A DNA stretch of 6,337 nucleotides from Alphaproteobacteria bacterium (GCA_019243895.1 JAFATP010000031.1:1-6337); one strand, 5' to 3'. Positions 1 to 5,084 are shown, numbered from the stretch's first letter. Program-made: numbers and translations. Notes: generated by a model not told the origin, from the letters alone.

Positions 1-179
1 GCAAAAGCGCGCGTGTCGGGGTCGCGGTCCAGCGCGTATACCCGGCAATGCGCGGATGCCAGAATGGCGCGGCTATACCCGCCCGCGCCGAACGTGCCAT
101 CCACATACACCTCGCCATCGCGCGGCTGCAGGGCGGCGACCATTTCATCAAGCATTACAGGAACATGAGGCTGGATCAT
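1..179 (-). CDS. rsmH: RsmH (MraW), 16S rRNA m4C1402 methyltransferase, N-terminal fragment
   Basis: This is the 5' part of the gene for the SAM-dependent methyltransferase that N4-methylates C1402 of 16S rRNA; the rest lies beyond the left edge. The translation reads [17 protein letters not shown], then a [16 protein letters not shown] stretch and ALDRDPD. These match the family's N-terminal H-x-P-V-M-L-D-E segment, the glycine-rich SAM-binding motif I (DGTFGAGG) and the acidic end of strand 2 (DRDP). I chose the ATG at 179 because it overlaps the mraZ stop in an ATGA, the usual mraZ-rsmH junction. It also has a Shine-Dalgarno GAGGTG at 188-193, eight bases upstream and inside the mraZ end. 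Only about 59 codons are visible. The gene is almost certainly translationally coupled to mraZ and heads the dcw operon. Confidence 0.95.
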   Translation of the reverse strand, partial: MIQPHVPVMLDEMVAALQPRDGEVYVDGTFGAGGYSRAILASAHCRVYALDRDPDTRAF

Positions 180-628
180 AGGAACGGCACCTCGCCATTG
201 TAAAACGCCTGCTGCACGCGGCTGCGCGCCGCCTTGCGGTAATCCTGATAGGCGTGCTGATCCCAGATTTCGAAGGTGGCGCCCTTGCCGACGAACAGAA
301 CCTCCTCTCTTAAATGAGCATAGTCAATAAGTTGCTGGGGAATACCGATGCGCCCCTCGCCGTCCACCCCCAGTAGCGACGTCTCGCCGAACACCATCGT
401 GGCGAACGCATCCCGCTCCGGCGAGAACGGGTCCATCGCCTCGATCATGGAATGCAGTTTTTTGAAGTAGTTAGGCCCGCAACATTCAAGGCATGGATGA
501 CGCACGGAAGGCGAGGCATACACCCCCGGCGACTCCTCCTTGCCCAGCACCGCGCGAAACGTGGCAGGCACGGAAACCCTGCCTTTTTTATCGATGCGAT
601 TGGTGAACGAAGATAAATAAAGGTTCAT
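176..628 (-). CDS. mraZ: MraZ, transcriptional regulator of the division/cell-wall cluster
   Basis: MraZ is an AbrB/SpoVT-like DNA-binding protein, first gene of the dcw cluster, which represses its own operon by binding TGGG direct repeats in its promoter. From the ATG at 628 the product is 150 residues, within the usual 140-155. The open frame extends upstream to a TTG at 700, but that TTG is the promoter -35 box, so the extra 24 codons cannot be in the main transcript. The family-typical N-terminus [21 protein letters not shown] begins at 628. Two AbrB-like half-domains are visible: D-K-K-G-R-V-S-V-P (about residues 13-21) and the second copy D-G-E-G-R-I-G-I-P (about residues 88-96), each ending in the conserved GR-x-x-x-P. 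The start codon lacks a recognisable Shine-Dalgarno because the leader consists of operator boxes. The stop overlaps rsmH. Confidence 0.95.
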   Translation of the reverse strand: MNLYLSSFTNRIDKKGRVSVPATFRAVLGKEESPGVYASPSVRHPCLECCGPNYFKKLHSMIEAMDPFSPERDAFATMVFGETSLLGVDGEGRIGIPQQLIDYAHLREEVLFVGKGATFEIWDQHAYQDYRKAARSRVQQAFYNGEVPFL

Positions 629-691
629 GGGATGAAATGGGCAAGCATGGGCTGCAATGGGATCGCATGGGATGATACGCCCCGAGATGGG
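628..691. promoter_or_regulatory. MraZ operator: six TGGG boxes in 10-bp register
   Basis: On the plus strand ATGGG recurs with TGGG at 628, 638, 648, 658, 668 and 688. Five boxes are contiguous and the sixth lies two turns on; only the 678 slot, just upstream of the -10 box, is empty. Characterised MraZ proteins bind TGGGN direct repeats with 5-base gaps, which is this 10-bp period. The array covers the promoter spacer, the start-site region, the whole leader and the start codon itself (the 628 box contains the ATG complement). Bound MraZ should therefore block RNA polymerase, giving autorepression of the dcw cluster. Confidence 0.88.
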
Positions 692-700
692 GCGCGTCAA
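672..700 (-). promoter_or_regulatory. Sigma-70-type promoter of mraZ
   Basis: Read on the minus strand, TTGACG (700-695) and TATCAT (677-672) are separated by exactly 17 bases, a near-consensus housekeeping promoter (5/6 in each box). The expected start site is about 664-666, giving a leader of some 37 bases to the mraZ ATG at 628. The spacer holds a short inverted repeat (CGCCCC/GGGGCG) and one MraZ box, so the promoter overlaps the operator. The position is from sequence; the start site is inferred. Confidence 0.85.
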
Positions 701-850
701 GCGCCGCCGGGCAAGTATTTCGGGAAAACTGCAGAAAGGTTAAACAGGCTCAGGGCGGAGATGCGTAAAACTACTTGATAGTCACGCCCATCGGACAATC
801 GATCGTCCAAACTCCCCGGAGACAATCAGTGCTTCTGGAAACCTTATTTT
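701..850. other. Intergenic region upstream of mraZ, with an imperfect 16-bp palindrome
   Basis: This stretch between the mraZ promoter and the IS left end holds no gene I can support. The main structure is an imperfect palindrome at 793-808 (GGACAATCGATCGTCC, 14 of 16 bases symmetric). Its left part contains GACAATC, which recurs at 821-827 and in inverted form at 854-860, the last inside the IS end. It could be a regulator site or debris from transposition. I see no intrinsic terminator here for the bufABC operon, which before the IS insertion would have run toward this region. Confidence 0.4.
843..850 (+). repeat. Left copy of degenerate 8-bp target-site duplication
   Basis: CTTATTTT immediately outside the left terminal repeat matches CTCATTTG (2474-2481) outside the right repeat at 6 of 8 positions. 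The length suits the IS1595 family. The two mismatches suggest an old insertion, in line with the decayed transposase, but an 8-base partial match alone is weak evidence. Confidence 0.55.
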
Positions 851-875
851 GGCGATTGTCTACTATTTGACGAAT
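851..875 (+). repeat. Left terminal inverted repeat of the IS1595-family element
   Basis: Aligned from GGCGATTGTC inward against the complement of 2449-2473 (GGGGATTATC...), 20 of 25 bases agree without gaps. The repeat also carries the -35 box (TTGACG, 867-872) of the putative passenger promoter. Confidence 0.8.
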
Positions 876-895
876 ACGTATGGGTACGCTATATC
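867..895 (+). promoter_or_regulatory. Putative passenger-gene promoter, -35 inside the IS terminal repeat
   Basis: TTGACG (867-872) and TATATC (890-895) are 17 bases apart. The predicted start site (about 901-903) falls only two to four bases before the ATG at 905. No Shine-Dalgarno precedes that ATG, so the transcript would be leaderless or nearly so. The -35 match is strong and the -10 is moderate (4/6). Confidence 0.55.
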
Positions 896-904
896 CCCTA
901 CCGT

Positions 905-1576
905 ATGCCAACTAACATCAAGACTGCAATCGGTTTCGTATTCACAGGCGCGGGTATGATTATACCCCCCGTAGGCTATATTTTGGTTCTATATGGCTTA
1001 TGTGTCATTCTTTGGAATATACAGGATGGAAAGTATAGGTCAGCCATTGCAGCGCATGCGCCTTGGAGCGTGCCACTATTTACTTGGCTGGCGGCTTTAA
1101 TAGAGCCACGCGCCTCACTCGTATATGATGCTGCCTTAGAAATATCTGCCTTTGAAAAGATTACGCAGGAGCATTCGGTAATTGCTAGATGGCGCTTGAC
1201 GGTTGCTAACCGAGGGTCGGCGGCTGCGTGCAATGTAAAAATGCGCTTATGTAATATCGTGCCGCGACCACAATACGCCGTATGGCAAGCGGTTTATCCC
1301 TATGCCGCCAAGAACGCATTAGGGCGATATGAGTGCGGAATAAGCCCAAACGATAAAGAATATTATGACCTTCTATCATCGTGGCCTAATGGCGAAGGTA
1401 AATTAATCATCGGTGGACTAGACCCACAAAGCGAATGGCCGGTTAAAATCTATGTAGAGCCTACTGAAAAGTGGGAATTGCAATATGAAATTACAGCCGA
1501 TAATGCACAACCAGTCCTATTCTCTTTGCTGATGTATATTGCAGCTAACACTATAGTAATCGAAAGAAACCTGTAA
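905..1576 (+). CDS. IS passenger protein of unknown function, membrane-anchored
   Basis: A 223-residue product I do not recognise. The N-terminus is strongly hydrophobic: residues about 8-20 and 23-38 flank a Pro-Pro turn, giving one bent or two short membrane segments, followed by a further hydrophobic stretch near 54-66. The remainder (about 70-223) is rich in alternating strand-like segments such as SVIARWRLTVANRG and KWELQYEITADN, suggesting a beta-sandwich-like soluble domain on the membrane; this is inference. Codon use (many TTA, ATA, TAT, AAT) is clearly more AT-rich than in the host genes on both sides, which points to foreign origin. The gene lies inside the IS inverted repeats, convergent with the transposase remnant and ending 16 bp from it. 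The frame is intact although the transposase is broken. No Shine-Dalgarno is visible. Confidence 0.75.
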   Translation: MPTNIKTAIGFVFTGAGMIIPPVGYILVLYGLCVILWNIQDGKYRSAIAAHAPWSVPLFTWLAALIEPRASLVYDAALEISAFEKITQEHSVIARWRLTVANRGSAAACNVKMRLCNIVPRPQYAVWQAVYPYAAKNALGRYECGISPNDKEYYDLLSSWPNGEGKLIIGGLDPQSEWPVKIYVEPTEKWELQYEITADNAQPVLFSLLMYIAANTIVIERNL

Positions 1577-1592
1577 CATGTCTAAAGGCTTC

Positions 1593-2400
1593 TCAACACG
1601 CCCTCACCGCTGCCCCGAAAATGTCATCGTTCAGCCGGTTGTTGTACCGGAACTGAAACTCCGCAACATAAAGCGACAGGTACTTTTTACTGACCTTATG
1701 ATAGGTGCCGACCATGCCGCGCTTGAACAGGCTCCAAAGCCTTCAATAGTCTGTGTATGGACTGCACCTACAACGTACTCGCCCCGCGAATGGTCAACGG
1801 TCGCATGAGGGTACTCTCCAGCACCTTTGCAATCACATTGCCTTTGCGCTGCACGGCCCTGCCCACAGGAATCTTGCCGGAGCCGATACCGCCCGTGCCG
1901 TCCCCGCCGCCGCGCTTGTCCTTATGCCTGTTGCGGGCCTTGCCGCCAACAAAGGTTTCATCCACCTCCACAATGCCCATAAGCTTCTGGAATTGCTCAT
2001 CCTGAAAGCCAGCGCGGATTTTGTGGCACATAGACCACGCGGTTTGATAGCTGCCGGTGCCGATAACCCGATGCACCTGCAAGGCGCTCACGCCCTTTTT
2101 ACTCGTCACCATCATGTGAATGACGCGGAACCATGTGCGCAGCGGCATGTTGGTGTTCTCAAAGATGGTGCCGACAAGGTGCGAAAAGCGATAGGACGTG
2201 CTTTTGCCGCACTCCATGCATTCCCATTTCCACTTCATGCTTTCCAGTTTGTAAACGCGGTTCCCACCGCAGCGAGGGCAGCTTACGCCTTTCGGCCAGC
2301 GATGAGCGACAAGATAAGCCGCGCAATCATCTTCATTCGCAAACTGCGCGTCAAACTGCGCTATCGTCATCTGGTGAATCACTGGTTTCTTGGTTTTCAT
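1593..2400 (-). pseudogene. IS1595-family (ISXO2-like) transposase, deleted and frameshifted
   Basis: The 5' part is intact from the ATG at 2400 (Shine-Dalgarno AAGGAG, 2409-2414). It has a zinc ribbon (C41-x2-C44 and C61-x2-C64), the helical region TWFRVIHMMVTSKKGVSALQ, and VEVDETFVGGK with the first catalytic Asp at 147. After LESTLMRPLT (about 1793) the sequence jumps directly into [19 protein letters not shown] in another frame, so the segment with the second catalytic Asp (roughly 60-80 residues by comparison with the family) is missing. A one-base loss near 1737 then moves the reading to a third frame, [16 protein letters not shown] through [19 protein letters not shown], with a TGA at 1593-1595. 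As written, translation from 2400 stops at 1768 after 210 residues. The product cannot be catalytically active; expression of the zinc-ribbon domain alone remains possible. Confidence 0.9.
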
Positions 2401-2401
2401 G

Positions 2402-2432
2402 AGTGTAACTCCTTATTGATAGGAGTGACACT
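2402..2432 (-). promoter_or_regulatory. Hairpin sequestering the transposase ribosome binding site
   Basis: Arms 2402-2413 and 2421-2432 are complementary at 11 of 12 positions around a 7-base loop. In minus-strand RNA the 3' arm holds most of the transposase Shine-Dalgarno (AAGGAG, 2409-2414), eight bases before the ATG at 2400. Any transcript starting upstream of the arm would fold the site shut. This is a common way for insertion sequences to limit transposase translation, especially from read-through transcripts. Confidence 0.65.
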
Positions 2433-2448
2433 AACATGAAGAAAATCC

Positions 2449-2473
2449 ATTCATCAAGTACTAGATAATCCCC
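2449..2473 (-). repeat. Right terminal inverted repeat of the IS1595-family element
   Basis: Read inward on the minus strand from 2473, it begins GGGGATTATCTAGTACTTGA and pairs with the left repeat at 851-875 (20/25). It lies about 50 bp upstream of the transposase start, the usual distance for such elements. Confidence 0.8.
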
Positions 2474-2481
2474 CTCATTTG
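2474..2481 (+). repeat. Right copy of degenerate 8-bp target-site duplication
   Basis: CTCATTTG directly follows the right terminal repeat and partners CTTATTTT at 843-850 (6/8 identical). It lies about 30 bp downstream of the bufC stop, marking the insertion point between bufC and mraZ. Confidence 0.55.
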
Positions 2482-2509
2482 CTATCTCCCTAAGTAGCCT
2501 AGCTGATCG

Positions 2510-3277
2510 CTATTCCCCAAACACTCCCAGCGCCATCCACTCGGCGAACCAGGATTGCAGCCCCGCCGCAATATCCGCGGCGGCGTCCGGCTGTTGCGCC
2601 AGCACTTCGTCCAGCGCTTCGGCGACGCTTAGTCCCTGCCCCAGCTGCATCAGCAACGCGAAGGCGGGGGCGGCCAGCGGCGTGCGGCGTATTTCATTGC
2701 GGTGACGGTGCACGCAGAGCCAGTTGGGCTTTTCTTCCATGTTCGCGGCTGCGCTTTTCCCTTCGCGCTGCGCTTCCAGCCATGCATGAACCGGGTAAGC
2801 GAAAGCCAGCAGCCTCACACCGCCGCGCAACGGCAGGCGCAATGCGCCGAACGCTTCCGGCGACAGGCCCGCAAGGGCCGCGGGCGGCAGCGGCGCGCCG
2901 GCCTCCGCCATGAACGCTTCGGCAATCGCCCCTTCCAGCCGCGCCAGCTCGGCGGCAAACGGCGGCACGCGCGTTTGCGCATAAGCGGCGAAGCCGTGGG
3001 GGTAGCGATCCAGGTTGAAATGCGCGGGCGGATGCGCGGCAATGTAATCAAGCGCCAGCGCCTGGAAGGAGGCTTCGCCGAGTATTTCCGCAAAGGCGGG
3101 ATAATCCGTGCGCACGGCCTGAATCAGCCGCACGCGGTAGCCTTCGCTATAAACGCGCAGCTGCGCCTCGCGCGGAAGGCGCGGATTGACGCGCAAATGC
3201 GGCAGCGTGGCGGCGGCGTCATCGGCGAGGATGCCGTCATGGAAGGTTTCCAGCAAAGCGGCGAGCGGCGGTTTCAT
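2510..3277 (-). CDS. bufC: BufC, DUF2063-family partner protein for bufferin maturation
   Basis: BufC/HvfC-type proteins carry an N-terminal DUF2063 domain and work with the MNIO enzyme BufB to modify the precursor BufA, probably by recruiting the precursor. The frame continues upstream to 3424, but the ATG at 3277 overlaps the bufB stop as ATGA and begins the family-like MKPPLAALLETFHDGIL, giving 255 residues. Visible family features are LRVYSEGYRVRLIQAVRTDYPAF (about 40-62), the FQALALDYIAAHPP helix (71-84), FNLDRYPHGFAAYA (87-100) and a C-terminal domain ending in LQSWFAEWMALGVF. The gene is last in the visible bufABC operon. The IS element begins about 36 bp downstream, and I see no terminator or DoxX-like fourth gene, which some buf operons have. 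Confidence 0.88.
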   Translation of the reverse strand: MKPPLAALLETFHDGILADDAAATLPHLRVNPRLPREAQLRVYSEGYRVRLIQAVRTDYPAFAEILGEASFQALALDYIAAHPPAHFNLDRYPHGFAAYAQTRVPPFAAELARLEGAIAEAFMAEAGAPLPPAALAGLSPEAFGALRLPLRGGVRLLAFAYPVHAWLEAQREGKSAAANMEEKPNWLCVHRHRNEIRRTPLAAPAFALLMQLGQGLSVAEALDEVLAQQPDAAADIAAGLQSWFAEWMALGVFGE

Positions 3278-4119
3278 GCCGCCGCTTTCCGCGCCGCGCC
3301 TGCCGCCTGCCGAGCTTTTTCCAGCTCCGCCAGCAGCACCGACAGCTCGGGGATATGCTCGTCCCATTCGACCATGGTGGAAATCTCGCCCTTGCGTTGC
3401 AGCGTGTAAGCATACAGCGCCCACACTTCGCCGATCACCTCGCGGTCATGCGTGTCGATGATGTGCGTGCCGTGATGCTGGTGCCCCGCCAGGTGAATCT
3501 GCACGATGCGGTCGGCGGGGATGGCATCGATATAACGCCTTGCGTCAAAGCCGTGATTGAAAGCGCTGACATACACATTGTTGACGTCCAGCAAAAGCCC
3601 GCAGCCGGTAAGCTCGGCCAGCCGCCCCAGGAATTCCCATTCCGGCATGGAGGAGGTGGTGAATTCCACGTAAGACGACGGGTTTTCCAGCACCAGCGGC
3701 CTGCCCAGCGCCTCCTGCACCTGCCTCACGCGCCCGGCGATATGCCGCAGCGCCTCTTCGCTGTATGGCACCGGCAGCAGGTCATGCGTGTTCCTGCCGT
3801 GCACGCCGGTCCAGCACAGGTGATCGGACACCCAGGCGGCGCGGATGGCCTCCGCCAGTTTTTTCAGCTTCGCCAGGTAATCCGCGTTCAGCGGATCGAC
3901 CGAGCCGATGGAGAGCGACACGCCATGCATCACCAGCGGATGACGGCGGCGCACATCCTGCAAAAATTCCCAGTAGCCGGGATGCGCCTCGATAAAATTC
4001 TCGGAGATGATCTCGAACCAGTCCACCGGCAGATGCTCCTGCCGCAGCGCGTCGTCGTAATGCGGCGCGCGCAGGCCGAGGCCGAAGCCGAGATAAGGAA
4101 GACCGAAACGATTGCCCAT
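3274..4119 (-). CDS. bufB: BufB, MNIO (DUF692) multinuclear non-haem iron oxidase for bufferin maturation
   Basis: DUF692/MNIO enzymes are TIM-barrel iron oxidases that modify cysteines of ribosomally made peptides; in bufferins the products are copper-binding heterocycles. The 281-residue length suits the family. Candidate iron-ligand and active-site motifs run in order: WFEIISENF (E36, E40, N41), MHGVSLSIGS (H65), VSDHLCW (D99, H100), LENPSSY (E145, N146), LLDVNNVYVSAFNHG (D178, N180, N181, H189), QIHLAGHQ (H209, H213), DTHD (D222, H224) and VEWDEHIP (E251, D253). The set looks complete, so the enzyme should be active. The ATG at 4119 starts the typical MGNRFGLPYLGFGLGLR and has no clear Shine-Dalgarno. 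The gene follows bufA by 57 bp, which contains a strong hairpin, and overlaps bufC by four bases. The C-terminal tail is alanine-rich. Confidence 0.95.
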   Translation of the reverse strand: MGNRFGLPYLGFGLGLRAPHYDDALRQEHLPVDWFEIISENFIEAHPGYWEFLQDVRRRHPLVMHGVSLSIGSVDPLNADYLAKLKKLAEAIRAAWVSDHLCWTGVHGRNTHDLLPVPYSEEALRHIAGRVRQVQEALGRPLVLENPSSYVEFTTSSMPEWEFLGRLAELTGCGLLLDVNNVYVSAFNHGFDARRYIDAIPADRIVQIHLAGHQHHGTHIIDTHDREVIGEVWALYAYTLQRKGEISTMVEWDEHIPELSVLLAELEKARQAAGAARKAAA

Positions 4120-4136
4120 GTGAATGCATTGAATTT

Positions 4137-4164
4137 GCGGCAGCCCGCCGGCGCGGGCCGCCGC
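4137..4164 (-). promoter_or_regulatory. GC-rich hairpin between bufA and bufB
   Basis: Arms 4137-4147 and 4154-4164 form an 11-bp stem in minus-strand RNA (ten Watson-Crick pairs plus one G-U) with a 6-base loop. No U-tract follows, so it is probably not a full terminator. A stable stem just after a precursor-peptide ORF can protect the 3' end of the bufA message or reduce read-through, raising the ratio of BufA to the enzymes. The role is inferred. Confidence 0.6.
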
Positions 4165-4176
4165 ATGAAACCATGC

Positions 4177-4440
4177 TTACATTTTCTTGTATTCGAGCGA
4201 GCCGCCCATGGTGGAGCACTCACCGGCCTTCACGAATTTCCAATCGGCCGGATCACCGTCCTTGGTGGCCTGACCGGCGCAGGAATGCGAACCCGCCGCG
4301 CTTTTGCAGTCGTTCTTGCCCGCTTTGGCGATGCCGTAGCATTTCTCCTTCGGCGCTGCCATCTCGTCCGCCTGAGCGGCAAAAGCGACACCCGCGGCAA
4401 TAACGCCCGCCAGGCCGAGTCCGAGCAGATTCTTATGCAT
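4177..4440 (-). CDS. bufA: BufA, bufferin precursor (DUF2282), exported copper-binding RiPP
   Basis: An 87-residue precursor. Residues 1-24 form a Sec signal peptide (MHKNLLGLGLAGVIAAGVAF, cleavage likely after AQA24). The mature part has exactly four cysteines, C34, C45, C54 and C75, in the DUF2282 pattern EKCYGIAKAGKNDC, then SC, then EC followed by the MGGSL tail. In characterised bufferins such cysteines are converted by BufBC into heterocycles that bind copper, and the product is exported to buffer periplasmic copper. A Shine-Dalgarno AGGAG (4446-4450) sits five bases before the ATG. The gene is first in bufABC, behind an ECF-type promoter about 60 bp upstream. Unusually for a precursor, the full-length signal peptide acts as leader. 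The family assignment is firm; metal specificity here is inferred. Confidence 0.93.
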   Translation of the reverse strand: MHKNLLGLGLAGVIAAGVAFAAQADEMAAPKEKCYGIAKAGKNDCKSAAGSHSCAGQATKDGDPADWKFVKAGECSTMGGSLEYKKM

Positions 4441-4501
4441 AGAAACTCCTTGAGGATAAAAGGTTGAATTGCGAGCGGGGAACTCCCGGCCCGCTGATGC
4501 A

Positions 4502-4527
4502 TTCGAGCACGCGGGAGGAAAAGTTAC
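4502..4527 (-). promoter_or_regulatory. ECF sigma-F-like promoter of the bufABC operon
   Basis: On the minus strand GTAACT (4527-4522) and CGAA (4505-4502) are separated by exactly 16 bases. This matches the GTAACC-N16-CGAA pattern, as I recall it, for Caulobacter sigma-F, the ECF factor that controls bufferin-type genes in response to heavy metals. An AT-rich tract (4528-4541) lies just upstream. The expected start is about 4495, giving a 55-base leader whose first bases can form a small GC stem (4474-4479 with 4490-4495). No sigma or anti-sigma gene is in the window. Confidence 0.72.
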
Positions 4528-4632
4528 AATTTATTTTTAAAGCATGCGCGGCGCGGTGACTCCGGCGCTTCATGCAGCGTGCGAGAAACGAGATGCAAGT
4601 CCCTGGCCGCATCGGATTTTCCGCGCAGATCC

Positions 4633-4983
4633 CTAAAGCATTTTTTGTAGAAATTCTTTCAGCACGCGGGCGTGGGTGAGCGCCTCATCCTTCGCGCCAT
4701 AAAGCAGCACCAAGGTTTTCTTTTTGCGCGCATGTTTCAATATATCCGCCGCCGCCTCGCGGTTGGCGCGCAGCTCTTTCAGGTATCGCTGCCGGAACTC
4801 GCGCCATTTTTCGGCGTCGTGCCCGTACCATCGCCGCAACTCCTCGCTGGGGGCGGTTTCCTTGCACCATTCATCCAGCCCGGCTTTCGCTTTGGAGAGG
4901 CCGCGCGGCCACAGCCGGTCCACCAGTACGCGGTAGCCCGCGACATGATCGGTGTCATAAACCCGTTGCGTGACGATGCGCAT
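4633..4983 (-). CDS. DUF488-family protein, YeaO-like
   Basis: A 116-residue protein of the DUF488 family, of unknown biochemical role. Its hallmarks are clear: an N-terminal RVYD, VDRLWPRGLSK (21-31), the W-x-K-E segment (W39, K41, E42), APS (44-46) and RWYGHD (51-56), followed by KWREFRQRYLKEL. The length is full for the YeaO-like subgroup. The ATG at 4983 is about 26 bases downstream of the predicted start of its own promoter and has only a weak ribosome site. It follows cutA in the same direction with a 101-bp gap, and the bufA promoter lies beyond its end. It may belong to the metal-stress neighbourhood, but nothing in the sequence proves that. Confidence 0.9.
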   Translation of the reverse strand: MRIVTQRVYDTDHVAGYRVLVDRLWPRGLSKAKAGLDEWCKETAPSEELRRWYGHDAEKWREFRQRYLKELRANREAAADILKHARKKKTLVLLYGAKDEALTHARVLKEFLQKML

Positions 4984-5015
4984 GAGAAGCCCCGATGACG
5001 CGCGCGAAGAAAGTT

Positions 5016-5043
5016 TTTATAGCGTACTCGCCGGGGATGTAAA
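5016..5043 (-). promoter_or_regulatory. Sigma-70-type promoter of the DUF488 gene
   Basis: On the minus strand TTTACA (5043-5038) and TATAAA (5021-5016) are 16 bases apart, 5/6 matches in each box. The predicted start is about 5009, 26 bases before the ATG at 4983. It lies in the cutA-DUF488 gap, so the gene can be transcribed independently of cutA. Confidence 0.65.
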
Positions 5044-5084
5044 AGCGAAACAATAAATGGAAGAACGGGCGATAAATAATTGTT

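Larger units (their letters stand above)
851..2473. mobile_element. Decayed IS1595-family insertion sequence with a passenger gene
   Basis: This 1623-bp element is delimited by imperfect inverted repeats (851-875 and 2449-2473, both beginning GG, 20/25 identical) and flanked by an 8-bp degenerate direct repeat. Eight base pairs is the target duplication size expected for the IS1595 family. The family call comes from the transposase: an N-terminal C-x2-C...C-x2-C zinc ribbon, VEVDETFVGGK, and a C-terminal HTQTIEGF...[16 protein letters not shown] segment typical of ISXO2/IS1595 DDE enzymes. Typical members are near 1 kb; the extra length is a convergent passenger CDS at 905-1576. The transposase is broken, so the copy is not autonomous, though its ends might still be used in trans. 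It lies between bufC and the mraZ promoter and interrupts neither gene. Confidence 0.82.

Noticed and set aside
629..700. N-terminal extension of MraZ from a TTG at 700
   Set aside because: The TTG is the -35 box of the mraZ promoter, and family alignment starts at MNLYLS (628).
1578..1808. Plus-strand ORF of 76 codons next to the passenger gene
   Set aside because: It is antisense to the frameshifted C-terminal remnant of the transposase, whose minus-strand reading (WSLFKRG...YNNRLNDD) is clearly the real coding history.
1753..2439. Plus-strand 228-codon ORF across the transposase region
   Set aside because: It is a shadow of the minus-strand transposase, which has a zinc ribbon and VEVDETF motif; the plus-strand translation shows no domain.
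2482..2509. Terminator downstream of bufC
   Set aside because: Only short partial palindromes are present (around CTAAGTAGCCTAG), without a GC stem plus U-tract.
3278..3424. N-terminal extension of BufC to 3424
   Set aside because: It lies inside the bufB coding region; the ATGA-coupled ATG at 3277 matches the family start.
3355..4467. Long 370-codon plus-strand ORF opposite bufA and bufB
   Set aside because: High GC removes stops in the antisense frame. The minus strand carries well-conserved bufA and bufB, and the plus-strand product has low-complexity, His/Arg-rich shadow composition.
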